From Phallusia fumigata (taxonomy: Eukaryota; Chordata; Ascidiacea; Phlebobranchia; Ascidiidae), in contig QXVZ01006654.1 in the NCBI GenBank assembly GCA_008931825.1, positions 28,480 through 92,479 of the forward strand: 64,000 nucleotides of DNA, in the 5' to 3' direction. Below, piece by piece: positions 26,303-38,517 of this stretch. A program made the translations under genes and the position numbers. The notes under the pieces were generated by a model. The model was given only the letters and a program-made list of their open reading frames with translations. It was not told the DNA's origin and searched no databases. Numbering within the stretch: the first letter of the stretch is position 1; each line of letters starts with the position of its first letter.

Positions 26303-29300
26303 ATGGATGCAACCTGCAAAATAGAGGTAAATGGTTAAAATGCAGCAATGCTGTAGCACTTTGATCACATCTACTGCATGTTTCTAATTTTCGTGCAAAT
26401 ACAGGAAAATGACTGCTAAACCAATCTAAAAAATTTATTAATTCTGATCTAAACTTGGCTGAAAATTAAAATTTGTAGAATACCACTATTAGGAATCTGC
26501 GAAACACAAAATAGAAGTAAACGAAAAACTGAGCAAGTAAATACTTTTTAATGAGACCAATTCCGAAAAAAGAATTTGTGCTTTAAAACTTATGGAAAAA
26601 TTAACGTGCAAATTATTTAGTTCATTTGTGTTTTGTTACAATAAATTAATTATACATAGACAAAACTGGTTAATGGATAGTTAATTTTGCAACCTTTTAA
26701 TGTGTTAAAAAGTTGTTAGTTTTTATTTTTCAGTTTATAGCTGATCTGAATTTATCGACCAACTTACTCTTTTTTTTAAACTATCGGTTTTGCAAGTTTA
26801 ATAAGACTACTGTAATGATCATGCCATACGTTTTGTACAATACTGTATGGTGCTGTTTTAAACCAATTTCCACAAAAGTTTTCCTGCTGCATTGCCAAAC
26901 CTTAAAAAACTCAACTGTAGTTATTATGCTGTTCGCAATGTACAAAAATCTGTTTTAGGTGGCCCCTGAAAACTATTTTTAAACTTCGTCATGAATGAGA
27001 AGATAAACTAAATTGCTTATGGCTTGTGGCATCAAAATATGTTATTTGTTCAATTCTCCTTGTTAAAACTTATGTGTATCTTATGTTGTATGTAATTAAT
27101 TGTTTTCAGTTTGGAGATGTTGATTTGAAATTGAGACAGACTTATATCTATGATACATGTGTTGAGGTAAGTTTAGTTTGTAAGAATTCACAAAAGATTT
27201 TGAGCATTATAAATTTAGTATTGATTTCACTATCCATGTAGATACACCATAAAAAAAACTTAACACTACTAATTGTGATCCTGAATTATTACATGTGAAC
27301 CATGTTTTGTTGAATTAATTTGTTTCATCTTGAAATATTTTGTTTGCAGTTTCCCACATCATGGCCAGAAAAGGGTGGGTCTTATTTTGGACATAATGGT
27401 GCTTAAACAACATTTTCTATCTATTGTTAACTGATTAAAAGCATTTGCATTTTTCCTTTTTAACAGTACACTAATGCTTAGCATAATCCTTTCAGATTGC
27501 TGTCAAATTTCATTCGGGTTTGAAGATTTGACCTGTGACATATCAACTGAAAATACGCAAGTACTAGGTGTTGAAAATACAGAGCCGGGAAATCTCAGAA
27601 AGGTTCAAGACAAAAATCCAGATTTACTGTGCAACGGCATACATGACGAAGAAGTAACTGGCACAGACTCCACTGCTGGAATTTTAAATGTTGAGTTGAC
27701 TCAGTCAGGAAGCACAGCTGCACAGAAAACTGTCCCACAGCCAGAGGATACAACAGATCAGTCCCTGGAGAAACCATCAGATAAAGTCCCTGTTCAACTT
27801 GATGAAGTCCAAACTGATCTGCAGAGAAATGAAAACAGAAACGCTGTGGAAGACACTAATGAACCAAATGCAGAAACAAGGTTTGTTGAAAGTTTTGACA
27901 ATGTCGTAAAACTAGACTGGGCTGAAGAACCCAATGATATTCTTGACAAACATGATGAAGCAGATAATTCGCAAGGCGAAAGGACTACACAAGACAATGC
28001 AGATGCTGTTACTGAGCTTGAACCAACAGCAAACCAAACTGAATCCAAACCTGCTGGCCCAGCAGTAAAAACGTCATGGGCTGGACTATTTCGCAGCAAG
28101 GGTGACATTCCTGTCCTAAGCCCTGCATTAAATGGCAAAACAAAGGAAGAAACTAATGCAAATCAGGTTTTAAAATCCAAACCTACAAACAGTGTTAAAA
28201 CTGCCTCTGCTAAAAGCAACAACAGCAACAATTTAAAAACTGCAAATGCATCAAGGGTTGACAAGACTGTAACCTATGTGGAGACCAATGAAGATCCAGA
28301 TGCGGAAATGCTTGCAGGTAAATTTCCTGATTGGTAACTCCAAACAAAACTGTTAATTAACCCAGCAAACAAATGCAGACTTACTTAGAACCATATTTGA
28401 ATTAAGAAGAGGGCATTGCATCTCAATCTCTAATAAACAAAAGAATCCAATGGACACATAAAATCATTGGCATTTTGTTGTTAAAAAAAATTTATGTGTT
28501 TATTTGCAGAAAAGTTGGACAACCTTGATCTGATATACAAACCACAGGCCTTTATACCCAGGGGTTTGATGAACATCAGCAATTGGTGTTACATTAATGC
28601 TGTATCCTTTTTTGTGTTTAGCTTAAATACAGGCTTTATGTTAAGATTAGTTTGGGACCCTAATTTTGAACTTAAAGATGGGGTTCTTAACACTGGGGTG
28701 TGTGACCTAGGGGGATGTAAACAGTTCACAGGGAGAGTGTAAAAGTTGAATGCAAGGGTGAGATACTACTGTGAAACTGACCTATGACATGCATTGCCTT
28801 CCACAAAACCACAAGTTGAACAACTGGTTTCATTAAAACACCCCCATCCTTCCCATTGATTAGTTGAACAAAATATTGGTATTGTGAAGAAAACAAGACA
28901 TAGACAATAGTAGATTAATCAAAACATAACTGCCAGAGAACTTGTATGTAAACATAGGCACCAATTCCCAGGGTGGCAACGGTGGCGGCCACCCCACTGG
29001 AAATTTCCAAGGTGGCAGCCATGATAAAAAGTCTATGCTGCCACCCCAGAAATTTCCTGGATTCGTTATTGCTTTGAAAATATATGTTGCTGGCGCTGAC
29101 AAGAGGATTTTTTGAAGACTTGTTTACAACAAACATGTGCAAGGTGAACAACGCAAAAAATTTTCCGTTCGTCAAAAAAAACGCAAGAAGAAGTCTCATT
29201 TATCATATCACATATCTTAAATGCACCGATAATATTAGCGATAACAAATAGTATAATGACACTACAAACCAAGACAAATGTTGTGTAATTTGATCATGTG

Positions 29301-32300
29301 TCAGGCCACTTAGATTTGATCACTGCGCCAACCGACACGAAAAAATATTTGCTAAAAAATCCAAGCCTATGATAGTGAATAAATTTTTTGCAAATGTGCC
29401 GACAACAGCTGTTGTGTTTTTCCTGTATACAAGTTCTCCGGCAGTTTTGTTTTTTAATTTTTGCTGCTGATTTGGATTTGTTTTGAAAAGGGAAACATGA
29501 GATAAAGTTCAACAACTTCTAATTTTAAAGTGTCTAGATAATTACAGACACATGTTACCTGCAATTTAACAAGGAAAAGTAAGTATCACGTAAAAATATT
29601 ACTGGGGTAATCCAAAAGATTAAAGATTACATAATGACTTGGAGCATAATGACTAAATAATATATGTAGTTCCAGTTTAAGGCAAACAGGTCAGATTATG
29701 CATCATCAGCCACTTTATTGGTGCTTGAGAATTTTTGTTGAAACTTTTGTGTTTCAAAATTAGTTTCAAAAACCTTGACCACAGTCCTAACAGACTTTGC
29801 AAGCTTTGCTTGTATGCCCACCATTGTTTCAGCTACTGAAGTGTTTGCCTGTAATCCCTGCAGACAGAAGGAGAAAAACGTCCACACCTATCTTGGACAG
29901 CTTGTGAGTAGTTGCCTTTGCATACAGATATAAGCTTCTCCAATGGTATGTCAAAGATATAAAACCTGTTTTTGTGCAATTTTTAAGGTATTTGCGGATT
30001 TAAACTTTAAAACCATGTAGTTTCACCAATTATTGTTTTCAGTATCCACCTCGCCTCCGAATTCAGACCTCTCTCTAGCAAAAAAGGCTACCAATCAAGC
30101 AAAGATGTAAGACAAGGTCCACCATTCGAACCTCGCTACATTTATGACATGCTCAGTGTCATCAAATCATCACTCTCTGATAAGGTAACTTTTGATCTAT
30201 ACCCAGACTACAGACTTTGATTTTGGAGGAATCAAGCATTAAGAAAACACTGCGTCAATTTGTTGAAAAGTTGAAAGTACTGGGCATGTATCGTAAGGCT
30301 TTAGGCTTACCGGATATGCATTCAAGCACATTGAATATGCTTTTGTACAGAGCATTACAATTCTAAAATTTAGAATTTGTTTTTATAGTTATGTGGCATA
30401 CCCATACAAATTACTATAAATTACATGTTTGGCACATGTGATTAATGTTACAAGAAATATAATCCCCACTTTTTTCTTTCAAATTATACTCAACATTTAT
30501 ACATTCATGAAATTTTTCTGTTCATGATAGAATTTTGTGGACTAGTATATTTCCATGTCTAATTCATCTCTAGTTAATGCTGACAAGACCAATTTCTTCA
30601 CTAAACATGTTTACCAACCCAGGGTCGACAAGAAGATGCGGAAGAATTTCAAACTTGTGTATTAAATGGTTTACATGAGGAGATGACAAAACTGCTAAAC
30701 CTCAGGAACCAATCACCCACGACCTCGTTAGACCCTCCTGTCACAAAGAATGGGGGTTTGGAACATGACAATGAACTCCAATACGATGTTAGTTGCATCT
30801 TTACTACTACATAATGACTTAGCGATTTAAATATGTTCACTGGCCAAATGTCTTGTGTCAAGATTGTTTTAAAGAAAACTATGTCTTTGATTAGCTCATT
30901 TAAAACTGATTTTAATATTTACGCACCTTTTTGGTGCCATTCTTCTTGCCCTTTTTTGCACACCAAAGGAAGGGGCATTTATTTTTTGTAACAATGTCTT
31001 TGATGCAAAATAAAATGTTTCGGTAGATTCCTGTTTACGAAGAAATGGTCAATGGCAACAGCGACCTGATGGAAGAAGAATGGGAAGAAGTTGTGACCAC
31101 AAAAAAGAACAGAAGTGCTGTCACTCGTCGTGCTGACATCACCAGGTAACAGATGTTTCCTACTTACATTTTTAGCAGAACTTTAAAAAGTATGTGATAG
31201 CTGCTTTGTTGCTGTGTCTTTTGTGAGTAGGTAAAACCAACAATAATTTCACAATGCCCTTATATGTCTTTGTGTTAATTTATGTTTAGGCCACTGTTAC
31301 TAAGAAGAATTTTAATTTTTTTATTTAACTTTGTTTCGATAATTGAAAAACATAAATGCTGGAGAACTATCTGAAAGTGCATAAAATTATTGTAATACTA
31401 ATATTTTGACAGTTGCTGTTGTTAACTTCAGCGCATTGCGACAAAATGTATTGACTATTTAAAAGGTCTCCAGCAAATATGGTTTTTAATAGGCAGACGT
31501 TAGCCATTGCTTGACCATATTTTACAAACTTTTTACAGAACCCCAATATCCAAAATGTTCCGTGGTGAGCTATGCACATCTGTTTTTCGACCCGGACAAA
31601 AAATTTCTGTTTCACTTGAGCCATTCTTTTCACTGCCACTTGATGTCCCAAGTGATCACTCATGGTCTGTTGATGAAGCTTTGATCTCCCTGACTGGAAA
31701 AGAAAACTTTCAAACCAATGAAAAAAATGTATGTACATGTATTTTTTATAGGTGGTAAGTTTCAACAAAAGTTCTGGGTATTACACTTTTTTTTGTATTT
31801 GAAGGCACAACATTTTGTGGTTTTTGATAACAAAGGCAACTAATATTTTTCTAAGTCACAAATATTTGCTGGCTTAGTTATAAAATTTGCAGTTGCTATT
31901 TTTTAAATTTGTACCAAAGGTTTTTGTGCTTGCTAAGATGGTAATTTTTCAGGATGATGATGCATCAAGGCAACAGACCTTGGAAGTATTGCCTCCGATT
32001 CTTATTCTGCACCTCAAACGTTTTGTTTACGACAAGAATGGGGGTCTGAAGAAGATTGACAAGCGTATGGAATATAAAACCGAGCTGGTGGTCGCAAAAG
32101 GTAGCATCTTATTGTGTTGAAGTCATCTTACAATGATTGCAAATATTCAAAAGCATAATCCACCTTGACAAGCTCTGATTTAGTGGATTTTTTGTTAATT
32201 CAAAGACCGTTCTGTCTTTATAGTAAACTTATATCAATTAAATACTGTATCATATAATACGATGCAGCAATTTTCAGAAGATTTTGTGCACCAATTTGTT

Positions 32301-33183
32301 TACAATTGGTAAACTGCCTCTTTGTACTATCATAGATCTTCTTTCTAAGTCTGGACGCAAACTTGGTCTCTCACAAAGATCATACAAACTCTTTGCAGGT
32401 AAATTTTGGTGAAACTGCTCATGTTGTGCCGAGTATGCTCTGGCCATTGTGGCATCATATACACTTGATCTAACAATGATTAAGTCACCATATTTCCCAT
32501 CAAAATTGAAATCTTTACACTTTTGACCATTTAAGTTGTATGAAAAAAACATTTAGTGCTCCAATTTGGTTTTGTTTGTTTATCGTTGGTTATGTTCAAA
32601 AAATATTGTTTTGGGAATGCCCATCAAAATGGCAACTTTTGGCACTGAGTTCTTAAGTATTAGCTCGGTCGACCATGTTATTTCAATGATGTGTATGCAA
32701 CACCAGATTTAAATACAGATGACTGTAAAAGTTATGGTTTTACATTCTGTTCGCAAATTTTCAGTTTTGTATCATCATGGAGACAAAGCCACAGGTGGTC
32801 ATTACTCAACTGATGTTTTCCACATTGGAGTCAGCTCATGGCTTCGTATTGATGATCAGAGTATCCGGACAGTCACAAATTCAGAGGTAAAATTGTGTTG
32901 TCAGTGACTTCTAAAAAGGTGGAGGAGCTAACTGTTCTTGAGTCATGACTTAAAATTTAGATCATTATTTTTTAAAAGTAAACGTTGCGACTATAATAGG
33001 AATAATATAATAGGCTAAATGGCCTTTACATTTTTTGAATAGCAGGATGTCATTTACTGATGGAAGATTAATGATACATATGACAACTTATACTAAATTG
33101 TCAACACTGACTTTCAGGTGACAAGACACAGTCCAATGAGGACAGCATATCTCCTGTATTATCGAAGAACAGATCTTGGATGA
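26303..33183 (+). CDS. USP10: USP10 ubiquitin-specific protease
   Basis: Fourteen exons: 26303-26326 (tentative), 27110-27166, 27350-27374, 27496-28317, 28510-28601, 29794-29903, 30043-30184, 30623-30787, 31027-31145, 31539-31728, 31953-32100, 32336-32398, 32765-32886, 33118-33183. They give about 714 residues (human 798). USP10 removes ubiquitin from proteins such as p53 and acts with G3BP in stress-granule control. The N-terminal 310 residues are low-complexity, mostly in one 822-bp exon rich in Glu, Asn and Thr. The USP domain follows: PRGL then NWCYINA (Cys336), [37 protein letters not shown] (His665), LRIDD (acid residue), ending YLLYYRR near the terminus. The catalytic triad is intact. 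The first exon is an 8-codon ATG exon with donor AGAG/GTAAAT, chosen because phase and position match the vertebrate start. The residues that follow read FGDV rather than the vertebrate FGDF. Confidence 0.93.
28914..28947. repeat. Dispersed repeat copy B
   Basis: The second copy of the 34-bp segment at 7941-7974, with two mismatches, inside the USP10 intron 28602-29793. It is followed directly by a GC-rich, hairpin-forming stretch (28960-29060) unlike the surrounding intron, so it may mark one edge of an inserted element. A shorter relative (about 14 bp, TGCCAGAGAACTT) lies near 44730. Confidence 0.5.
28997..29060. repeat. Imperfect hairpin in USP10 intron
   Basis: The arms CTGGAAATTTCC..GGTGGCAGCCAT and ATGCTGCCACC..GAAATTTCCTGG pair over about 64 nt with small bulges and a short AT-rich loop. 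It is preceded by a second GGTGGC/GCCACC palindrome at 28966-28995. It could be a MITE-like repeat or a small hairpin RNA; the sequence alone does not decide. Confidence 0.4.
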
Positions 33184-35803
33184 AATCCAAAAATTGTTGC
33201 CCAGACAAAGATCGAAATTGGACAAGTTTTAATTTAATGCTGGTTAAAGCTGCTAGTCTGTTTACTTAAATTATAATATAAACCTAATGTTTTCAAATGT
33301 TGCAAACCTCTGTATTTCTGCAAAGAAATGTTCCCGGAATACATAATAATTGTTTTGCATTGTTTGTTGCTTTTTGCAACAACTACTGTGTTATTACTGT
33401 TGTACAAAGTTTGAAAGCATGACTCCATTGTGATGAGGTCATGTTTAATTTTCATCAATATACTTTTCATCAAAACAAACTTTTAAGAAACAAATCACAT
33501 AAAATTTAGCAAAAATCATAGAAACCAAACATTTATCCAGGAACTGATAGAGTAATACACTGCAAATCGTTTAGATTTTAGTAATTTATATTTAAACACC
33601 TAATTCTCAATATGTCTTTTCTTTTTGAAACAATTTTTTGGTGCCTGCATGTTTTGTTGACTATTGATTTTAATGTAAGTATAAAAGGCTAGCAGATAGG
33701 CTGTAAATGCCTAGGTTTATTTAACATCAATTGTTGGTGGAAAAAATTATTGCTACATAAACCTAAATAACTGATGCCTAACAGCACAACATTTTCCTAC
33801 GTGGATATTTTGTATTCCGAATTGCCCACACCAAAACACGCTTCAGAAAGTAAGTTTTTTGGCATTAACGTTAAGTGATTGAAGTAGAAAATCATTGTGT
33901 TATGGAATAAATTAAAAGAAATAGATGTCTTGGCATTGCTTGTTAGGTGTATTGAAATTCCCAAAATGTTGATATCAATCTCTTGTCCTAATTTGCAAAT
34001 ATTTAAAGTGTGGCCTGAAATCAATCCCCATCACAACTTACTTTGCCGCACAACAGGCATGAAAGTACCGTAGTATGCTGCTGTTTTCTTCAACAAGCTG
34101 CATGAATATTTTCACACAAAAACTTTTCATTGAGTTCAAAATTTGCACTGTTTGGGGTACATGATGTTATTATCTGTGTACCGACATATAAAAACCACAA
34201 ACAAATGCCTGTGTCTTTTCGCAATGTTACATCGAAGTGAAATTCTGCCCAAACTTGTAACAAAGAAGCATGTATTTTGTAAACCTGACTTAACATGTAC
34301 AACCATGACTGTAGGGTTGATTCCTAACCTGCTTTGTAACCAGCCGTGTTTATCTTCAGTTTATTTGCTTAAAATTCAATTTTGTCTCTTTTGATTGTTG
34401 CCCTCGATGAGTTTTTTTGGCGATCAGTGATCTGTACTTACTGTACAATTTGCAAGGGCTGTGGAGTCAAAATACTATTCAGCCAATTAGCGATACGTTT
34501 TAAATTTATTCCCACTTCAAATCGAGTTGTGCAGTCGGTTTATTCACAGCCCTAGTAACGCTTAAATGTGTATGCTTATTGATAATAAAGCCAAATTTGA
34601 ATCATACCCACGTAACATTGTCCATTTTTGCTGTTGTCTTTGTCTAACTTTAATAAAAAGTTGATTAGTCTGTGCACAATAATTAGTGCAACAATCGATC
34701 ACATTACAAGTGTGCACAGATATTTTTGTTCTTGTTTATTTGCAGTTTATCTGCGCCTTTAATTATATACCTGCTGTGATTTTTAACAGCATTGGGACTT
34801 ATGCAACTGGTTCAAACTTTTGACACCTTTCGGACTTTGCATGTGATACCATGGTATTGTCTGTAATCAGTCCTGAGTGTTTCAACTACCCAACACAATT
34901 ATTTGTCACATCACCATACTACAAAACGCTATAGTTGCTGTTAGTTAGCGACAAAGTAAGAACCCACGCACCCCTTGCCCACAATCACACTGCATGCCAA
35001 TAAAGTCTGTCACAGTTCATTTGTCTGCAACCCAGCTTGAAAATGTACATAGCTTTGCTGTGATTGCTTCAGCCGGACTGCAGTGAAAGTCAATGGTTCG
35101 CAATTGATGCAAATAAATTTTGTGCGTGTGTGGGCAAACCTGTGGAAATATTTACGCTGCAAGATCAGTATTAGCATGTAAAGTTTGCAGTTTAAGAACT
35201 TGGGTTCCGATATTTTCTCTGTATTTGAATACAAGGTTTTAGCGCAGTGCTGTTGAGTCGAAATTTGTTGTCTGGTCAAAATTATCGTTTGTTTGTTTCA
35301 TGTTTACCATCTGGGGCAGAACAATGGCTGAATGCGTTATGCCCACAAGGAGTCCACCATCGAGCTATATCCAGATAAATATTAGGTTAAGCAATCCCAG
35401 TTAAGGGTGACAGCGGTAATGTTACTAAACCTCAGAAAAGCAGAAGTAATAAACATTCAGGGTGTCAAGAATTACAAATCCAAATCTTAAGAAAACCCTA
35501 GACAGCATGAACAGCAGTAAGGAAATTTCCATGTACCTGTTTTCTACCTACAAAAAAACATGCTTGGTAGTGTAATTTGTACAGGATGTTTGCTGTTTTA
35601 TTTGTACAAAGCAAGAAGTGCAGTGAATCTAATCTCATCACAAAAAAACAGGTTTTAACTGACCACCAATGACCCAAATAAATAAAATGCCAAACCTGGC
35701 AGGGAATTTATCGGCAGCCATTAAAAGCAGTGGTTTGGGCACACAAGCGAAATCGTTTGAATAACAAATTCAGTCTATAAATGACATTTACTCTTAATCA
35801 GTT
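33184..35803. other. Intergenic, USP10 and TEKT4 tail-to-tail
   Basis: The 3' UTRs of the convergent genes USP10 (+) and TEKT4 (-) lie here. AATAAA on the plus strand at 33906-33911 is one candidate USP10 poly(A) signal, and others occur near 34583 and 34998. A small hAT-like MITE lies at 34455-34553. No further coding sequence is recognised. Confidence 0.5.
34455..34553. mobile_element. Short hAT-like MITE
   Basis: The left end reads AGGGCTGTGGAGTC and the reverse complement of the right end AGGGCTGTGAATAAAC. This matches the AGGGCTGTGGAGTC-type terminus seen in many animal hAT elements. The length is about 99 bp with no coding capacity. The flanking 8-mers do not match, so the copy is old or the exact ends are uncertain. 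Confidence 0.4.
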
Positions 35804-35809
35804 TTTATT
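35804..35809 (-). terminator. Poly(A) signal of TEKT4
   Basis: AATAAA on the minus strand, 22 bp past the TEKT4 stop, predicting a very short 3' UTR. Confidence 0.5.
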
Positions 35810-35830
35810 TCAACATTACACACAAAACTA

Positions 35831-38517
35831 TTACTGGTATCCAGACAGCTTGATGACAGTTGGATAACGTGTGCGAATGGTCATGCACTTCTCCCTATCT
35901 ATAAACAAACTGTTGCTCTTGATGGCAATCTCCTTTTCCAGTGACATTCTGGTATCTTCAAGCTCATGCAAAGAGCGCTCTGCCTCAGCCAGGCGATATT
36001 TCAGGTTTTCAATACTCTCTGTGATTTCGCCAACCTCAGAAACTAGCCTGTAACAGAGTTTGAGTTTGTATCCAAACAATTATGACTTGCAATAATAGGT
36101 TTTCATAGTTGTTGGTTTCATTATTTTTCTTTTGTTGCCCTTGTAATAAGACATGTTTATTTACTGCACTATATGTTACAATTATATGTAAAAGGATGTA
36201 TACACACTTTAGGGTTGATTGAATTGTTAACAATGCCAAGCACCAGGGTACCAGTAATGATGATATCTTCCTTATCAGAAACTATTCCTCCATATTTTTG
36301 TGTTGTAGGGTTTGTGACACCAATTAGGGCATGCACAGTGTACATGGGGTTTTTAAACTGCACATGGGAGTTTTAACTCTTTTTTTTGTAGAACCATCAG
36401 CAAACAATGGTAAACTCTGTAATGCACCTCACTTTCATATTGTGGCTGATCCAACCCATTGATGGATACAATCAAAAAATTCTTACATAAACTGTGACTT
36501 TGAAGATTGCACAAGTGGTCACACAATAAACAGTTATCGAGTTTGCCATAATACATTTGGTAAGTAAGTAAAAAAAATATTTTAATTGTACTTATATGAG
36601 AGCTTGCATATAGTGAATATATTGTAATGCAAACATTTAAACAGATTAAATTGATGAGAAGCTTAAAACCGTGTGCTGTATACATATGGGGAAAAGGGCA
36701 ACTTAAGGGAAAAAGTGATGTCATAAAACAAAAACAATAGAACTAAAAACAAGGTACAAGCTTTTTGGCAGTTATATATTTAATTAGGATATTTTTGTAT
36801 CTTGTGTTCCTAAATTAAATAATGTCAGACTTTTATTACCTGTACTGTACAGGGTCTCTGCATAATTCAACTGCTGGGCGATAAGTTCTGTGATGAAGTC
36901 TAGTCTGCGACACCTGCATTGGTGCTTCCTTATCAAATATGGCTTGTTTCAACATGGCAATGTTCTTTTCCTGGTTGCCAATCTCAATCAACACCTAAAA
37001 CCAGAAAGTCATCATGAATGATTAAAATTGAACTTCAGTAGCCAACAAAAAATATCAAGAGCATTTTGTGAACCTTTTGCAGGTGATTTTCCAGTTTGGT
37101 TTTGGCGTCATTCATCTCCTCCACTCGCTTGGCAAATGCTTCATTGACAGAGTTGCATTGCTCACGCAGGTCATCAGATGTGTCATGCAAGACATTGTCA
37201 ATCAATGAACGCAAATTGATGGAGGCCATTCTCTCACGCTCAGCACGAACAATGTTGTCATGGGTAAATTGAGCCCATGTTTCTGGAGTTGAAGAGCTGT
37301 AATGCAAATTGACACAAATAGTTTTGTACATTTGTTTGTACAGGATAAATGCCAATGAACATAACTCCAACACTCAGATTTGGATGAAAATGCAATTTAT
37401 TAGTGTCTTACTTGTCTTCAAACTTTGCAGAGTTTGGATAATATTGTATGTCAGTTGATTGGTTGTTAAGACGACCACATTTGTCATCAATATTGTGAGC
37501 ATCAAGTTTGTCGCTCCAATCCATTTCCAAGTTCTGCTTTGCATCCCGATTCATCCTGTATGTGAAAAAATACACATTAATATAATCCGTGTCAGATAAA
37601 TAAGAGTAGAAACTTTACAATAACTCACCTAATCTGATTCTTGGTCTGGTCAATTGTCCTCTTAAGCAAATCCTGGACTGATTTAAGCAAGTCCACTTCC
37701 TGAAAATCATACAATCAGAGGAAAAGTAATACTTGAACACAAATGTTCAACACCAAAAATTGTAAAACAATGTGCAAGAGAAAAAAATTGCCTTACCCTT
37801 AGCAACTGAATTTCTGTGTTGTCTTTTACAAGATCAGGTCCTTGTCTTCTGAATCTGCATTCCAAATTGTCAGTTGCAATTTGCATTGGTATCTCAGTGG
37901 CATCCAATGCTTTTTCCAGACGCACCTACAGTGCATTTATATAAGTTATATCAAAGTTCTACAAAATTTTGTCATTGTGGTTAACTCACCTTTTGTTGGA
38001 AAAGTAGTTCAGTTTCTGCAATCAGGTCATCAATTTCCCTTTGCAACTCAAATTTCCAGAAGTTAATGTCATGAATACGTTCTCCGAGTTTTTTCGTGAC
38101 ATCAGCCTGGGTTCTGTTGATGTAAAAATTTGTTTAGCATTTGATTTTGTAAATGAAAGTTAAAAGCTTATTCACTGTATTCCTAATAACATTAATAAAG
38201 CTACGTCAAAAATTTTGCTCACAAACTTAGAAATACCTGTTAGTCAAGGCAAGTGTCTCATTTGCTAACTTCTTCGACTCATGCTGGATTCTCTCAGCAT
38301 TGTCACGGTCAGTGAATGACTGGTAAAATTTCGAATAGTTGTTTTGGTGCCATTCTTCTGGAGTGTACTTGGCAGTTCGAAAGCCAGCAGTGGGTTGACC
38401 ATGTGAAGTGTATGCCCCTGTGTTAATAGGGATGGTGTGCTCCTTAACACCCAGCGTGTTCACTGGAACCGTGTTCGGAGCAGGTTCTGCCTTAAGGAGA
38501 ACCTCAGCTGCTGCCAT
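35831..38517 (-). CDS. TEKT4: Tektin-4
   Basis: Eight coding exons in transcript order: 38517-38237, 38113-37990, 37925-37797, 37699-37629, 37555-37412, 37296-37074, 36994-36840, 36047-35831. They give 447 residues in frame (human TEKT4 435). Tektins are coiled-coil filament proteins inside the doublet microtubules of cilia and sperm flagella. The N-terminus (LLKAEPAPNTVPV, NTGAYTSHG, FRTAKYTPEEW) and C-terminus (SLFIDREKCM, RTRYPTVIKLSGYQ) match tektin-4 rather than the other paralogues. The tektin nonapeptide at 363-371 reads RPAVELCRD, with Ala in place of the usual Asn. The protein is long heptad-type helix throughout, with no membrane segment. A minus-strand acceptor just above 38556 (TTTTAG then ACTTTTAA) suggests a 5' UTR intron, placing the promoter nearer 39 kb. 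Confidence 0.96.
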
